From: Paralcaligenes sp. KSB-10
GTDB taxonomy: Bacteria; Pseudomonadota; Gammaproteobacteria; Burkholderiales; Burkholderiaceae_B
Reading direction: 5' to 3'
DNA: 64,000 nt
Assembly (NCBI RefSeq): GCF_021266465.1
Contig: NZ_CP089848.1
Coordinates: forward strand, 2,542,001-2,606,000
The notes under the pieces were generated by a model, which saw only the letters and a list, made by a program, of their open reading frames with translations, was not told where the DNA came from and did not search any database. A program made the position numbers and the translations under genes. Shown here piece after piece: positions 1-8,816 of this stretch (position 1 is its first letter; each line of letters starts with the position of its first letter).

Positions 1-510
1 CATATGGTGAATCTGGACGTACTGGGCAATATCAGCGACACCTCGCTCACCAGTGAAACCAGCATCGTCTTCGAACAAAGCGGGCTGCCCAATACCTTCG
101 TACCCGGCAGAAACATACTTTTCTTCACGTTTGCCGCGGCAATCGCCTACCGCCGGGGACTGTCCGTGCTGATCGGAGGCATGTGCGAAACGGACTACTC
201 CGGCTACCCCGACTGCCGCGACAATACGCTGAAATCATTGCAGGTGTCCCTGAGCCTGGGCATGGACCGCCCCCTCGTCATCGAAACGCCGCTCATGTGG
301 CTCGACAAGGCGCAGACCTGGCTGATGGCTGAACAACTGGGCGGCAAAGAATTCATAGAACTGATTTGCGACGATACCCATACCTGCTATCTGGGCGATC
401 GCAATCACCGCCACGCCTGGGGCTATGGTTGCGGCACGTGCCCGGCCTGCGAGCTGCGGGCAAAAGGTTTCGGGGCCTACGCGTCGGGGAGCGCCGGCAA
501 TGACGTATAG
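1..510 (+). CDS. queC: 7-cyano-7-deazaguanine synthase QueC (5'-truncated by window)
   Basis: QueC converts 7-carboxy-7-deazaguanine to preQ0 with ATP and ammonia in queuosine synthesis. The frame is already open at base 1, so the N-terminal ATP-binding P-loop lies outside the window and the ATG at position 4 is probably not the start. The visible part has the family stretch [17 protein letters not shown], the [12 protein letters not shown] segment and the C-terminal zinc-site cysteines (TCYLG followed by GCGTCPAC). The stop overlaps the queE start by 11 bases, so the genes are translationally linked in one operon (queC-queE-queD). Confidence 0.95.
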   Translation, partial: HMVNLDVLGNISDTSLTSETSIVFEQSGLPNTFVPGRNILFFTFAAAIAYRRGLSVLIGGMCETDYSGYPDCRDNTLKSLQVSLSLGMDRPLVIETPLMWLDKAQTWLMAEQLGGKEFIELICDDTHTCYLGDRNHRHAWGYGCGTCPACELRAKGFGAYASGSAGNDV

Positions 511-1135
511 CGTCAAGGAAATTTTCTATACGCTGCAGGGGGAAGGCGCCAACGCGGGACGCCCGGCCGTGTTCTGCCGGTTTGCCGGCTGCAATCTGTG
601 GACCGGGCGGGAAAAAGACCGTGAACGCGCCATCTGCCAGTTCTGCGATACCGACTTCGTCGGAACCGACGGCGACGGCGGCGGGAAATTCCGCAATGCA
701 CGGGCGTTGGCCGAGGCAGTCGCCGGCCATTGGTCGCCGCCAGGGGATGCACACCGCTTTGTCGTGCTTACCGGCGGCGAACCCCTGCTCCAGGTCGATG
801 ACGCGCTAATCGGGGAATTGCATGCCCGGGGCTTCACCATAGCGGTGGAAACCAATGGCACCCAAATATGCCCCGCGGGGCTCGACTGGATCTGCGTCAG
901 CCCCAAAGCAGGCAGCGAACTGAAGGTTTTCGAAGGGAACGAGCTGAAGCTGGTTTTCCCGCAGCCCGGCGCCGAACCCGAAAAATTCACTCGCCTGAAT
1001 TTCGATCATTTCTATCTGCAGCCCATGGATGGCCCCGCGCAAAGCGCCAATACCAAGCTCGCCATGGACTATTGCATGGCCCACCCGCAGTGGAGCCTTG
1101 GCGTGCAAACCCATAAATTTCTAGGAATTCGCTGA
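500..1135 (+). CDS. queE: 7-carboxy-7-deazaguanine synthase QueE (radical SAM)
   Basis: QueE rearranges 6-carboxy-tetrahydropterin to 7-carboxy-7-deazaguanine using SAM and a 4Fe-4S cluster. The start at 500 ([16 protein letters not shown]) gives 211 aa and matches the family N-terminus; the reading frame extends further upstream but only inside queC. The cluster motif is not the standard CxxxCxxC: the cysteines lie at CNLW...AICQFC, that is CX14CX2C, the insertion form known from Burkholderia multivorans QueE. The glycine-rich TGGEP motif is present. It overlaps queC by 11 bases and ends 22 bases before queD. Confidence 0.95.
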   Translation: MTYSVKEIFYTLQGEGANAGRPAVFCRFAGCNLWTGREKDRERAICQFCDTDFVGTDGDGGGKFRNARALAEAVAGHWSPPGDAHRFVVLTGGEPLLQVDDALIGELHARGFTIAVETNGTQICPAGLDWICVSPKAGSELKVFEGNELKLVFPQPGAEPEKFTRLNFDHFYLQPMDGPAQSANTKLAMDYCMAHPQWSLGVQTHKFLGIR

Positions 1136-1157
1136 GCACCGGCGATCATCGACAAAC

Positions 1158-1613
1158 ATGCTGACCATTACCAAGCGTCTGGAGTTCGATGCGGGGCACC
1201 GCATTCCAGACCATAAAAGCAAGTGCCGCAACCTGCACGGACATCGCTACGCGCTGGAAATCACTCTCGAAGGAGAGCCGGTGGACGTACCTGGCGCCAG
1301 CGATAACGGCATGTTGATGGATTTCAGCGACGTCAAGCAAATCGCCCTGCAGCACTTGGTCGATGTGTGGGACCACGCCTTCATCGTCTACGAAGGGGAT
1401 GCCGTCATGCAACTTTTGCTGTCCGGCCTGCCCGATCACAAGACGGTAGTCGTGCCCAAAATTCCCACCGTCGAGAACCTGGCCGTGCTTGCCTACGAGA
1501 TACTTGCCCCGCATTACGCGCGCCGGTTCGGCAAGCAATTGACACTGGCCAAAGTGCGCCTGTACGAAACGCCCACGTCGTGGGCCGACTACGCCCCGGG
1601 GAATCAAGGGTGA
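1158..1613 (+). CDS. queD: 6-carboxy-5,6,7,8-tetrahydropterin synthase QueD
   Basis: QueD makes 6-carboxy-tetrahydropterin from dihydroneopterin triphosphate, the substrate of the upstream QueE. The 151-aa protein has the family zinc-binding histidines (FDAGHRI near residue 16 and NLHGHRY near residues 28-31) and the C-terminal ETPTSWADY segment around the conserved Glu. It is the third queuosine gene in the operon. No strong ribosome binding site is visible ahead of the ATG. Its TGA overlaps the GTG of the next gene by four bases (GTGA). Confidence 0.95.
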   Translation: MLTITKRLEFDAGHRIPDHKSKCRNLHGHRYALEITLEGEPVDVPGASDNGMLMDFSDVKQIALQHLVDVWDHAFIVYEGDAVMQLLLSGLPDHKTVVVPKIPTVENLAVLAYEILAPHYARRFGKQLTLAKVRLYETPTSWADYAPGNQG

Positions 1614-2113
1614 ACAGACTGCTGCCGTCCATCGGACTGCTGTGTTGCGCCGCTATGTCGCACGCCGCCAGCTGGGTTCCCGTATCCAATACCGACAGTA
1701 TTGCCTATTTCGCCGACCCTGGCTCTCTCAAGGCCGAAAAAAACGACCCTGCCCTTGTGGACATACGGGTGCGAGCCGACTTCAGTAAACGGCAGACTGC
1801 CTCGTACGATAAAAACCTGTCATACCAGTCCACGCTATCCGCGTATCGCATCGATTGCACCAACAACTTCATCGCGGTGCTGGGCGTCTCGTACTATGCG
1901 GCCGGCCAGGCGCAAGGAAAGGCGCTCAAGCGCTATACCTTCGACAAGCCGGCACAACTCGACATCGTGCGCTGGAGCATGTTCGATGATCTAAAACAAT
2001 ACGCCTGCAAGAACGTGGCCATCGACGCCGCGCAGCCGGCGCGGCTTGAAGACCTGAAACCCACCGTCATTCACGACGAGAGGAAAAGCTCGCAGGCCCC
2101 TATCGCCAAATAG
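1610..2113 (+). CDS. Secreted surface-adhesin E-like protein
   Basis: The 167-aa protein resembles the surface-adhesin E family of small secreted proteobacterial proteins, which have no agreed biochemical role. A Sec signal peptide is visible (MNRLLPSIGLLCCAAMSHAA), followed by ASWVPV and an extracytoplasmic domain with two cysteines (near DCTNN and YACKN) that could form a disulfide. The GTG start at 1610 is chosen because it overlaps the queD stop by four bases and gives a proper signal peptide; the frame extends upstream only inside queD. Co-translation with queD is implied, but a link to queuosine is not. Confidence 0.7.
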   Translation: MNRLLPSIGLLCCAAMSHAASWVPVSNTDSIAYFADPGSLKAEKNDPALVDIRVRADFSKRQTASYDKNLSYQSTLSAYRIDCTNNFIAVLGVSYYAAGQAQGKALKRYTFDKPAQLDIVRWSMFDDLKQYACKNVAIDAAQPARLEDLKPTVIHDERKSSQAPIAK

Positions 2114-2208
2114 GGAAACCCGCCTGGCCTCGTGACTGGCCATACCGCGAAACGGCAACTCGCGGCCACACGGCAAAATTTCCGCCTGTCCAGGGGATGC
2201 CGAAAAGG

Positions 2209-3099
2209 TCAGGAGGCCGTTCCGCGCCGATATTCGGCCTGCCCTTCACGGTCAAGGGCTGCAAACTCTTCATCCGACAGGCGAACGCTGGCCGCCGCCA
2301 CATTCTCTTCGAGATGCCGGACTTTCGATGTGCCCGGGATAGGCAGCACGACCGGACTGCGCTTGAGAACCCAGGCCAGGGCGATCTGGCTGGGTCCCAC
2401 GCCATGCGTCTTGGCAACCCGGTCCAGCAACGAGCCGGGCTTGGCCAGGTCACCCGCCGCCAGCGGGTACCAGGGAATAAAACCTATGCCGTGCTGCTCA
2501 CAATGATTCAACACAGTTTCGCTGGCGCGATCGACCAGGTTATAGCGGTTCTGCACGGTAGCCACCTTGAAGTAGGCGGCCGCGGCCTCGATATCGTCGA
2601 TCTGCACCTCGCTTAGCCCGACATGGCGAATCAGGCCCTCTTTTTGCATTTGCCCTATGCAATCGAACTGTTCCTTGCGCGGAACCTGGGCGTCGATGCG
2701 GTGCAACTGCCAGAGATCGATCCGTTCCAGCCCCAGGCGACGCAGGCTCATCAGCACACATTGGCGAAGGTATTCGGGCCGGCCCAGGGGATGCCATTCA
2801 TCAGGCCCGTGACGGGTCAGGCCGCCTTTGGTGGCGACGCTGATTCCACGATAGGGATGCAGCGCTTCACGGATCAGATCCTCGCTGACGTTGGGGCCGT
2901 AGCTGTCGGCCGTGTCGATGAAATTTACGCCGAGCTCGGGAAGACGCCTGAGGGTGCGAAGAGACTCTGCCTTATCGGCCGGTTCGCCCCAGATACCCTG
3001 GCCGGTAACTCGCATCGCGCCGAAACCCAGGCGATTGACCGCCAGGTCGCCGCCTATCTGGAACTCTCCCGACGCAATTGCCGAAATTTTATTTGCCAT
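2209..3099 (-). CDS. Aldo/keto reductase
   Basis: A 296-aa NAD(P)H-dependent oxidoreductase of the aldo/keto reductase superfamily, a TIM-barrel enzyme acting on aldehydes, ketones or sugars. The catalytic tetrad is complete: Asp62 and Tyr67 (DTADSYGP), Lys91 (ATKGG) and His133 (QLHRID). The C-terminal nucleotide-binding segment [14 protein letters not shown] is present. It is the last gene of a minus-strand operon (Bug receptor, TauD-like dioxygenase, IclR regulator, this gene) with 34 bases to the regulator. The substrate cannot be read from the sequence; by context it may act on a product of the dioxygenase. Confidence 0.9.
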   Translation of the reverse strand: MANKISAIASGEFQIGGDLAVNRLGFGAMRVTGQGIWGEPADKAESLRTLRRLPELGVNFIDTADSYGPNVSEDLIREALHPYRGISVATKGGLTRHGPDEWHPLGRPEYLRQCVLMSLRRLGLERIDLWQLHRIDAQVPRKEQFDCIGQMQKEGLIRHVGLSEVQIDDIEAAAAYFKVATVQNRYNLVDRASETVLNHCEQHGIGFIPWYPLAAGDLAKPGSLLDRVAKTHGVGPSQIALAWVLKRSPVVLPIPGTSKVRHLEENVAAASVRLSDEEFAALDREGQAEYRRGTAS

Positions 3100-3133
3100 G
3101 AAATTTTCTCCTGGTCAAAATCCATACGCCGGG

Positions 3134-3940
3134 TCAAGCGAGCCCGGTACCGCCGATTTCGCGCTCGATGGCCCGCAGGCACTGCCGCATACGCGGGCCG
3201 ATGCGGTCGATCATGATTTCGCGGCTGAGGACAAACGCCGGACCGCCGCAGTTAAAAGCATAGCGCGCGCCGCGTGGGCCGGTAAAACCCAGCGCAATCG
3301 AATTCACCAGAGGATGCCATTCGCCCATGGAGGTGCAGAAACCCAGGGTTTCGGCCTCTTTCAGCGCCGCATCCACCCCCGAGCCGATGCGCGCCCATTC
3401 GTCGGCGGCGGCAATGCGCGCACTGTTGATCAGGGCGCCGCGTTCGGCCGGCGGGAGCGACCATAGGTATGCCCGGCCAATGGCGGACGTGCAGATGTTC
3501 AAGCGAGCGCCGATATCGAGACGCGAGAAGACCATGCCTGAATCGGGCCGCACGGTGTCGATCAGCACCATGTCGAAACGATCGGGGACCGCCAGATGCA
3601 CGGCCGCACCGGCAAACTCGGCCAGTTCGGCCAGGAAAGGCCGGATGCTGGTGCGCAGATCGAAATTGCGCAAATAAGCATTGCCCAGGTCCAGCACGCC
3701 AGGAGCCAGTTCGTACCTGTCGCTGTTGTGCAGCTGGCGCAAATGGCCATGGCCGACCAGCGTGGCGATCAGGCGCGATACCGTGGCTTTGGGTATGCCG
3801 GTAAGCCGCGACAGCTCGCTATGGCCCAGGGGCTCTTTGTGTTCGGCGACAACCCGCAATAATGTCAGCCCCCGGGCCAGGGCGCTGACTTCGTCGGGGG
3901 CATCTGATGGCAGTACGGCAGAGGCAGGCTTGGCGGTCAT
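3134..3940 (-). CDS. IclR-family transcriptional regulator
   Basis: The 268-aa protein has an N-terminal winged helix-turn-helix (about residues 17-75; GHSELSRLTGIPKATVSRLI) and a C-terminal IclR effector domain of about 180 residues. IclR proteins bind small metabolites and control neighbouring catabolic operons. It lies inside the operon it probably controls, between the dioxygenase gene (32 bases upstream) and the aldo/keto reductase gene (34 bases downstream). Its operator is probably in the AT-rich region upstream of the Bug receptor gene, where TTCAAT/ATTGAA inverted repeats are seen. The Shine-Dalgarno sequence is weak. Confidence 0.9.
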   Translation of the reverse strand: MTAKPASAVLPSDAPDEVSALARGLTLLRVVAEHKEPLGHSELSRLTGIPKATVSRLIATLVGHGHLRQLHNSDRYELAPGVLDLGNAYLRNFDLRTSIRPFLAELAEFAGAAVHLAVPDRFDMVLIDTVRPDSGMVFSRLDIGARLNICTSAIGRAYLWSLPPAERGALINSARIAAADEWARIGSGVDAALKEAETLGFCTSMGEWHPLVNSIALGFTGPRGARYAFNCGGPAFVLSREIMIDRIGPRMRQCLRAIEREIGGTGLA

Positions 3941-3972
3941 GACAGAAAAATCGCAAGGCCGTTATGAAGGCA

Positions 3973-4875
3973 TCAATATACCACCGAGGCTTCGGATGCC
4001 AGCGCATGCACATCGGCGCGGTCGACGTCCAGCGTGGTGGAACGGCGCAATTCGCGGCGTTGCGACAAATCGTAGCGCCGCCCCCGATGCACGGTACAGC
4101 GATTGTCCCAGATCACCAGGTCGCCCACCTGCCAGCGATGCCGGTAGACATAAGCCGGCTGGGTCGCGTGCTCGAGCAGATCGGAGAGCAGCACCCGTCC
4201 CTCGGCAACGGGCAAGCCTTCGATGTGGCTGGCATGCACCCCCACGAACAGAAGCTTGCGGCCCGAGCCGGGATGGGTGCGGATCAGCGGCCAGCGTACA
4301 CGCGGTATGGCATCGATCTGCTGTTGCGTATAGTCGGTGTCGCCCAGCATGAAACGTGAATGCAAGGCAAAATGCTCAGCCTCCAGCCCTTCGATCTCGG
4401 CGAGCAAACCCGCGTCGAGCCCATCGTAGGCGGCACGCAGATCGGCGAATTCGGTTTCGCCGCCGCTGGACGGATTGACGACCGAGTGCAGCATGGAATA
4501 GCGAGCCGGAGGGTTCTGGAACGAACTGTCGCTGTGCCACAACTGATTGGCCATATTGTTCACGATACGCCGGTGACTGCGTTCCGCTATTTCGCCATCC
4601 TCGGCGACATTCGAAATGTCGGCAAGCTCCTTGTATTTCAAACGGGCATGCTGATTGGATGCCTTCTTGAAACCCAGATCGAGCGGCCCGAACGACAGCG
4701 TGAATGCCATCTGCTCATCCTGCGAAAGCGGCTGGCCGCGAAACACCAGCACCGCATACCGGTTCATGGCATCGTCGATCGCATCCACCATCTGCGGCGA
4801 CAAGGGTTTCGTGATATCCACGCCGCTGGCCTCGGCCGCAAACAATGGATGCAAGGGATTTAACTTCAGTGACAT
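3973..4875 (-). CDS. TauD/TfdA-family 2-oxoglutarate-dependent dioxygenase
   Basis: An Fe(II)/2-oxoglutarate oxygenase of 300 aa, the family of taurine and 2,4-D dioxygenases. The iron facial triad is visible: His114 and Asp116 (WHSDSSF) and distal His263 (TVHRGRRYD), with arginines near 277 for 2-oxoglutarate binding. The start at 4875 is chosen because it begins at the family N-terminus (MSLKLNPLHPLF) behind an AAGGGGCG ribosome binding site; the frame extends upstream to 5004 but into the receptor gene. It lies 53 bases after the Bug receptor. Oxidative removal of a sulfonate or ether side chain from an imported acid is a reasonable guess, but the substrate is unknown. Confidence 0.9.
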   Translation of the reverse strand: MSLKLNPLHPLFAAEASGVDITKPLSPQMVDAIDDAMNRYAVLVFRGQPLSQDEQMAFTLSFGPLDLGFKKASNQHARLKYKELADISNVAEDGEIAERSHRRIVNNMANQLWHSDSSFQNPPARYSMLHSVVNPSSGGETEFADLRAAYDGLDAGLLAEIEGLEAEHFALHSRFMLGDTDYTQQQIDAIPRVRWPLIRTHPGSGRKLLFVGVHASHIEGLPVAEGRVLLSDLLEHATQPAYVYRHRWQVGDLVIWDNRCTVHRGRRYDLSQRRELRRSTTLDVDRADVHALASEASVVY

Positions 4876-4928
4876 GATCGCCCCTTTGGTCTGGTGGAAG
4901 ATGCGGCAGTACGCGCACTGCCGCGTGC

Positions 4929-5900
4929 TTAATCGAGGTGAATGTTGCTGTCGTGCGCCACCTGGGTCCAGCGCTGGATTTCCGAACGGATAAGCGCATT
5001 CCAATCGGCGGGGCTGGAACCGATGGGCATGACTCCCAGCGAGGCAAAGCGTTTTTTCACCTCGGGCTGCGCCAGGACGGCGGCCACATCGCGCTGAATC
5101 TTCGCCACCGCCGGCACGGGCGCGCCGGCCGTTGTGACCAGCCCCATCACGCTGTATACCTTGAAGCCCGGCAGCGTATCGCTCATTACCGGAACACTGG
5201 GCAGCGTGGCGTCTCGTTCTGCAGAGGTCAGGGCAATCGCCTTCAGCTTGCCGCTTTCAATATAGGGATGCGCCGAGTACACGAGATCGAACATAAGATC
5301 GACACGGCCGCCAAGCAGATCGGTAAGCGCCGGGCCGCTCCCGTTGTATGGAACATGCACGATATCGACGCCCGCCGCCTTCTTGAACATTTCACCCGCC
5401 AGATGAGTGGCGGTGCCCAGGCCCGGGGTGGCATACGTGAGCTTCCCGGGATGGCTGCGCGCGTACTTGATCAACTCCGGCAGCGTATTGAACGGCTCGC
5501 CGGGCTGGGCCACCAGCACCATATTGGAACGTGCGAGCTCGGTGACTCCGGTGAGATCCTTCAATGTGTCATACGCCATTTTGCTGTGGATCGCCGGGTT
5601 GATGGTGTAGGCGCTGATGGCCATGCCCAGCGTATAGCCGTCAGGCGCCGCCTTGGCAACCTGGGCCGTACCGATCATGGTGCCGGCGCCCGGCTTGTTC
5701 TCTACCACTACCGGTTGACCCCATTTCACATTGAGGCCATGCGCCACGATGCGGGCAATCGTGTCGGTCGGCCCACCAGCAGGAAACGGTACGACCAGCC
5801 GGACCTCATGTTGCGGAAAATCGGCGGCATGAGCCGAGGCTGTCACGACAGGGATCGCCAGCGCCGCAATGGCCGCGGCCAGTAAGCGAGGGAATTTCAT
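4929..5900 (-). CDS. Bug-family periplasmic solute-binding protein (tripartite tricarboxylate transporter type)
   Basis: The 323-aa protein has a Sec signal peptide (cleavage near AHAADFPQ) and the Bug/TctC fold markers: VRLVVPFPAGGPTD, a VVVENKPGAG loop, ATPGLGTATH and VPYNGSGPA. Bug receptors bind carboxylated solutes in the periplasm and are greatly expanded in Bordetella and related bacteria, often without adjacent TctA/TctB membrane genes, as here. It is the first gene of the minus-strand operon with the dioxygenase, IclR regulator and aldo/keto reductase, so it probably delivers the substrate of the dioxygenase. An AAGGAGACAAG ribosome binding site precedes the ATG. Confidence 0.93.
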   Translation of the reverse strand: MKFPRLLAAAIAALAIPVVTASAHAADFPQHEVRLVVPFPAGGPTDTIARIVAHGLNVKWGQPVVVENKPGAGTMIGTAQVAKAAPDGYTLGMAISAYTINPAIHSKMAYDTLKDLTGVTELARSNMVLVAQPGEPFNTLPELIKYARSHPGKLTYATPGLGTATHLAGEMFKKAAGVDIVHVPYNGSGPALTDLLGGRVDLMFDLVYSAHPYIESGKLKAIALTSAERDATLPSVPVMSDTLPGFKVYSVMGLVTTAGAPVPAVAKIQRDVAAVLAQPEVKKRFASLGVMPIGSSPADWNALIRSEIQRWTQVAHDSNIHLD

Positions 5901-6267
5901 CTTGTCTCCTTAATATTTTGATTCTTAGTTTCATTATATTTTAAAAAACAGGCGTGTCAAGGTTTTTTAAAACAATGGATTGAAGACTTTATCCAAAATT
6001 AAATTGCATTCAAATCAGAAAATATTCATATTTAATGATATGTTATGAGAAGGATGAAGAGAAACGCACATATGGAAAGCATATGGCTTGCCCTTCCATT
6101 TATTAAAATAAAATGATTTATTATTTCAATTTATTCAATTCATAATGGATTGAAATACTTAATTCCAATAGAAAAGCCGCAAATCTGGACATTGATGCGA
6201 CCCCAGAGGACAATCAAGAGTCGGTGGGTGTATGTACATTACCCGCCTAATTTTCCATGGAGATAAC
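5901..6267. promoter_or_regulatory. AT-rich divergent intergenic region with inverted repeats
   Basis: A 367-base gene-free stretch between the divergent Bug receptor and lipoprotein genes, strikingly AT-rich against its GC-rich flanks. It carries an 8-base perfect inverted repeat ATTTCAAT (6123-6130) / ATTGAAAT (6149-6156). The word AATGGATTGAA occurs twice (5974-5984 and 6144-6154). These are candidate binding sites for the IclR regulator of the adjoining operon. No RNA gene was recognised. Confidence 0.5.
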
Positions 6268-6672
6268 ATGGTCCGGCCAGCAGCAATACTGATGCTTTCG
6301 ATCCTCGCACTCTCCGGGTGCGTTGCGGGCCCATACTCGGACGGCTACTACAACAGCAATTCCGGCCCCTGCGTATATAGCGGAGATTGCATGTACTACG
6401 GGGGATATGACGGGGGCTATTACAACCGGTACGACAATCGGTACGACAATCATTACTACAGGGGAAATGACAGAGGGCGCGACAACCACCAGTACAACAG
6501 AGGGAATGACAAAGGACACGACAGCCGTCAGAACAGCGGAAACAGGAACAGGGACGACAGGGGGGGAAATAACGCAAGGCCCAACAGGAACAACAGCGGC
6601 GCGCTCCTTGGCCGCCCGAGCAATCAAGGCGTCAATAGGCCGACCGACCCGCCATCCATGTTCAATAATTGA
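6268..6672 (+). CDS. Repeat-rich lipoprotein of unknown function
   Basis: The 134-aa protein starts with a lipoprotein signal peptide (lipobox LSGC, lipidated Cys18). The mature part is almost wholly low complexity, rich in Asn, Asp, Gly, Arg and Tyr, with YDNRYDNRYDNHYYRG and RGND...NRGND repeats. At DNA level CGGTACGACAAT is tandemly repeated at 6427-6450. The start at 6268 follows a GGAGA ribosome binding site; an earlier in-frame start at 6232 would bury the signal peptide. No enzymatic motif is seen, so an envelope-anchored structural or surface role is only an inference. Repeat-number variation between strains would be expected. Confidence 0.7.
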   Translation: MVRPAAILMLSILALSGCVAGPYSDGYYNSNSGPCVYSGDCMYYGGYDGGYYNRYDNRYDNHYYRGNDRGRDNHQYNRGNDKGHDSRQNSGNRNRDDRGGNNARPNRNNSGALLGRPSNQGVNRPTDPPSMFNN

Positions 6673-6734
6673 AAAGGCTTATTCACGCCGCAGCGGCATC
6701 ACCTCAAAAATGCAGGTAATGCCGCCCGGCAGCA

Positions 6735-8573
6735 CTACATGCCCAGGCTACCCCGCAGCCGGCTTTGGAAATTCGCCAGCTCGACCGGCAAGCGATTCTT
6801 GAGCTTGCCGAACAGCTCCGCATGCAGGCCGAGCTCCTTGCGCCAGGCGGCGGCATCGATGGCCGTGATGTGCTTGAACTTGTCGGCTCCGAAATCGAGC
6901 CCTTCCCAGGTGATGTCTTCGTAGCGAGGGGTAATGCCAAACAGATTTTCCTCGCCCTGCGCCGAGCCTTCGATGCGCTCCAGCATCCACTTCAGGATAC
7001 GCATGTTTTCCCCGAAGCCCGGCCACACGAACTTGCCTTGCGCATCGGTCTGGAACCAGTTGACGCAGAAGATGCGCGGCAAGGTCGCGCCAACAGCCTG
7101 CAATTTCTCGCCCAGCTTCAGCCAATGCGCAAAGTAGGAACTCATGTTGTAGCCGCAGAAAGGCAGCATGGCGAAAGGATCGCGACGCACTACGCCCTGT
7201 GCGCCCGCGGCGGCGGCAGTGGTCTCGGAACCCAGCGTGGCGGCCATGTATACGCCTTCCAGCCAGTTGCGCGCCTCGGTGACCAGCGGCACTGTGTCCG
7301 AACGGCGGCCGCCGACGATAAACGCATCGATGGCCACCCCGGCGGGATTGTCCCACTCGGGATCGATGGCCGGGTTTTGCACCGCAGCCACGGTAAAACG
7401 GGCATTGGGGTGCGCCGCCTTGCGGCCGGACTCAGGAGTCCAGTCCTTGCCTTGCCAATCGATGCAGTGCTTGGGAGCCGGGCCCATGCCTTCCCACCAC
7501 ACGTCGCCGTCATCGGTGAGCGCCACATTGGTGAACAGTACGTTCTCGCGCAGCGAAGCCATGCAGTTGAAGTTGGTTTTCTCGTTGGTGCCGGGAGCAA
7601 CCCCGAAATAGCCCGCCTCGGGATTAATCGCATACAGGCGGCCGTCGGGCCCGGGCTTGATCCAGGCGATATCGTCGCCAATCGTGGTGACTTTCCAGCC
7701 AGGCAGGGATGCGGGCGGAATCAGCATCGCAAAATTGGTTTTCCCGCAAGCCGACGGGAATGCCGCGGCCACGTGCATTTTCTTGCCCTGCGGCGAGGTA
7801 ACACCCAGCACAAGCATGTGCTCGGCCATCCAGCCTTCATCGCGGCCCATGGTGGACGCAATGCGCAAGGCAAAGCACTTCTTGCCCAATAAGGCATTGC
7901 CCCCATAACCCGAACCGAACGACCAGATCTGGCGGCTTTCGGGATAATGCACAATGTACTTGGTATCGTTGCAGGGCCAGACGACATCGGCCTCGCCGGC
8001 GGCCAGCGGCTTGCCCACCGAATGCACGCATGGCACGAACTCGCCATCGGCGCCCAGCACGTCGTACACCTTGCGACCCATGCGCGTCATGAGGCGCATA
8101 TTGACCACGACATACGGCGAATCGGACAGCTCTACCCCGATATGCGCAATGGGCGAGCCCAGCGGCCCCATGGAAAATGGAATCACGTACAGGGTGCGCC
8201 CGCGCATGCAGCCCGCAAACAGCCCGTTCAGCTTTTCACGCATGGCGGCCGGCGCCGTCCAGTTGTTAGTGGGGCCGGCGTCTTCTTCTTTTTCGGAACA
8301 GATGAAAGTACGGTCTTCCACACGCGCCACATCGCTGGGGTCGGACCAGGCCAGGTACGAGTTGGGCCGCTTGGCCGGATTCAGGCGATGCAGCGTCCCG
8401 CTCTTGACCATCAGTTCGCACAGACGGTCGTACTCCTCTTGCGAGCCATCGCACCATTCGATGTGGTCCGGCTTAGTCAGCGCAGCGATCTCTGACACCC
8501 ACGCCTTGAGGCGTGCATGCTTTACCCAGCCGGGGGCGTCGGAAGATGGTTTGGGGCTGACTGTAGCGTTCAT
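6735..8573 (-). CDS. pckG: Phosphoenolpyruvate carboxykinase (GTP)
   Basis: The 612-aa enzyme interconverts oxaloacetate + GTP and PEP + CO2 + GDP in gluconeogenesis. Its length is normal for the GTP-dependent class. Visible motifs are the P-loop with the hyper-reactive cysteine ([11 protein letters not shown]), [13 protein letters not shown], the substrate-site [11 protein letters not shown] and [17 protein letters not shown]-like motifs (seen as [10 protein letters not shown]). The start at 8573 follows a good AGGAGAG site; a start at 8603 would add ten residues without a better site. It appears monocistronic. A gluconeogenic enzyme beside organic-acid catabolic operons fits growth on acids. 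Confidence 0.96.
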   Translation of the reverse strand: MNATVSPKPSSDAPGWVKHARLKAWVSEIAALTKPDHIEWCDGSQEEYDRLCELMVKSGTLHRLNPAKRPNSYLAWSDPSDVARVEDRTFICSEKEEDAGPTNNWTAPAAMREKLNGLFAGCMRGRTLYVIPFSMGPLGSPIAHIGVELSDSPYVVVNMRLMTRMGRKVYDVLGADGEFVPCVHSVGKPLAAGEADVVWPCNDTKYIVHYPESRQIWSFGSGYGGNALLGKKCFALRIASTMGRDEGWMAEHMLVLGVTSPQGKKMHVAAAFPSACGKTNFAMLIPPASLPGWKVTTIGDDIAWIKPGPDGRLYAINPEAGYFGVAPGTNEKTNFNCMASLRENVLFTNVALTDDGDVWWEGMGPAPKHCIDWQGKDWTPESGRKAAHPNARFTVAAVQNPAIDPEWDNPAGVAIDAFIVGGRRSDTVPLVTEARNWLEGVYMAATLGSETTAAAAGAQGVVRRDPFAMLPFCGYNMSSYFAHWLKLGEKLQAVGATLPRIFCVNWFQTDAQGKFVWPGFGENMRILKWMLERIEGSAQGEENLFGITPRYEDITWEGLDFGADKFKHITAIDAAAWRKELGLHAELFGKLKNRLPVELANFQSRLRGSLGM

Positions 8574-8816
8574 GGAACTTGCTCTCCTGATAGGTGATGC
8601 CATGCAAAGGCGCGGGCAAACGCTGTGCCAATGCCGACTTGGGTAGCGGGCGGGAGCTTGGCGTAAGCCAAGTCCGTACGCGATCTGCTTGGGAATAAGC
8701 TAATTATTCTAAAGCCTATTGGCGGAAAACGCCCGTCGATACATTTGAGCCGGTATTCAGATGCCATAATCGCGGTTGACAATAGGGTTTCATCACAGGA
8801 AATTGAAAGGTTAAAA

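Noticed and set aside
5880-6230. AT-rich stretch as an origin or second foreign island
   Set aside because: It contains no genes, no DnaA-box cluster that I can identify and lies between divergent genes, so a promoter region is the simpler reading.
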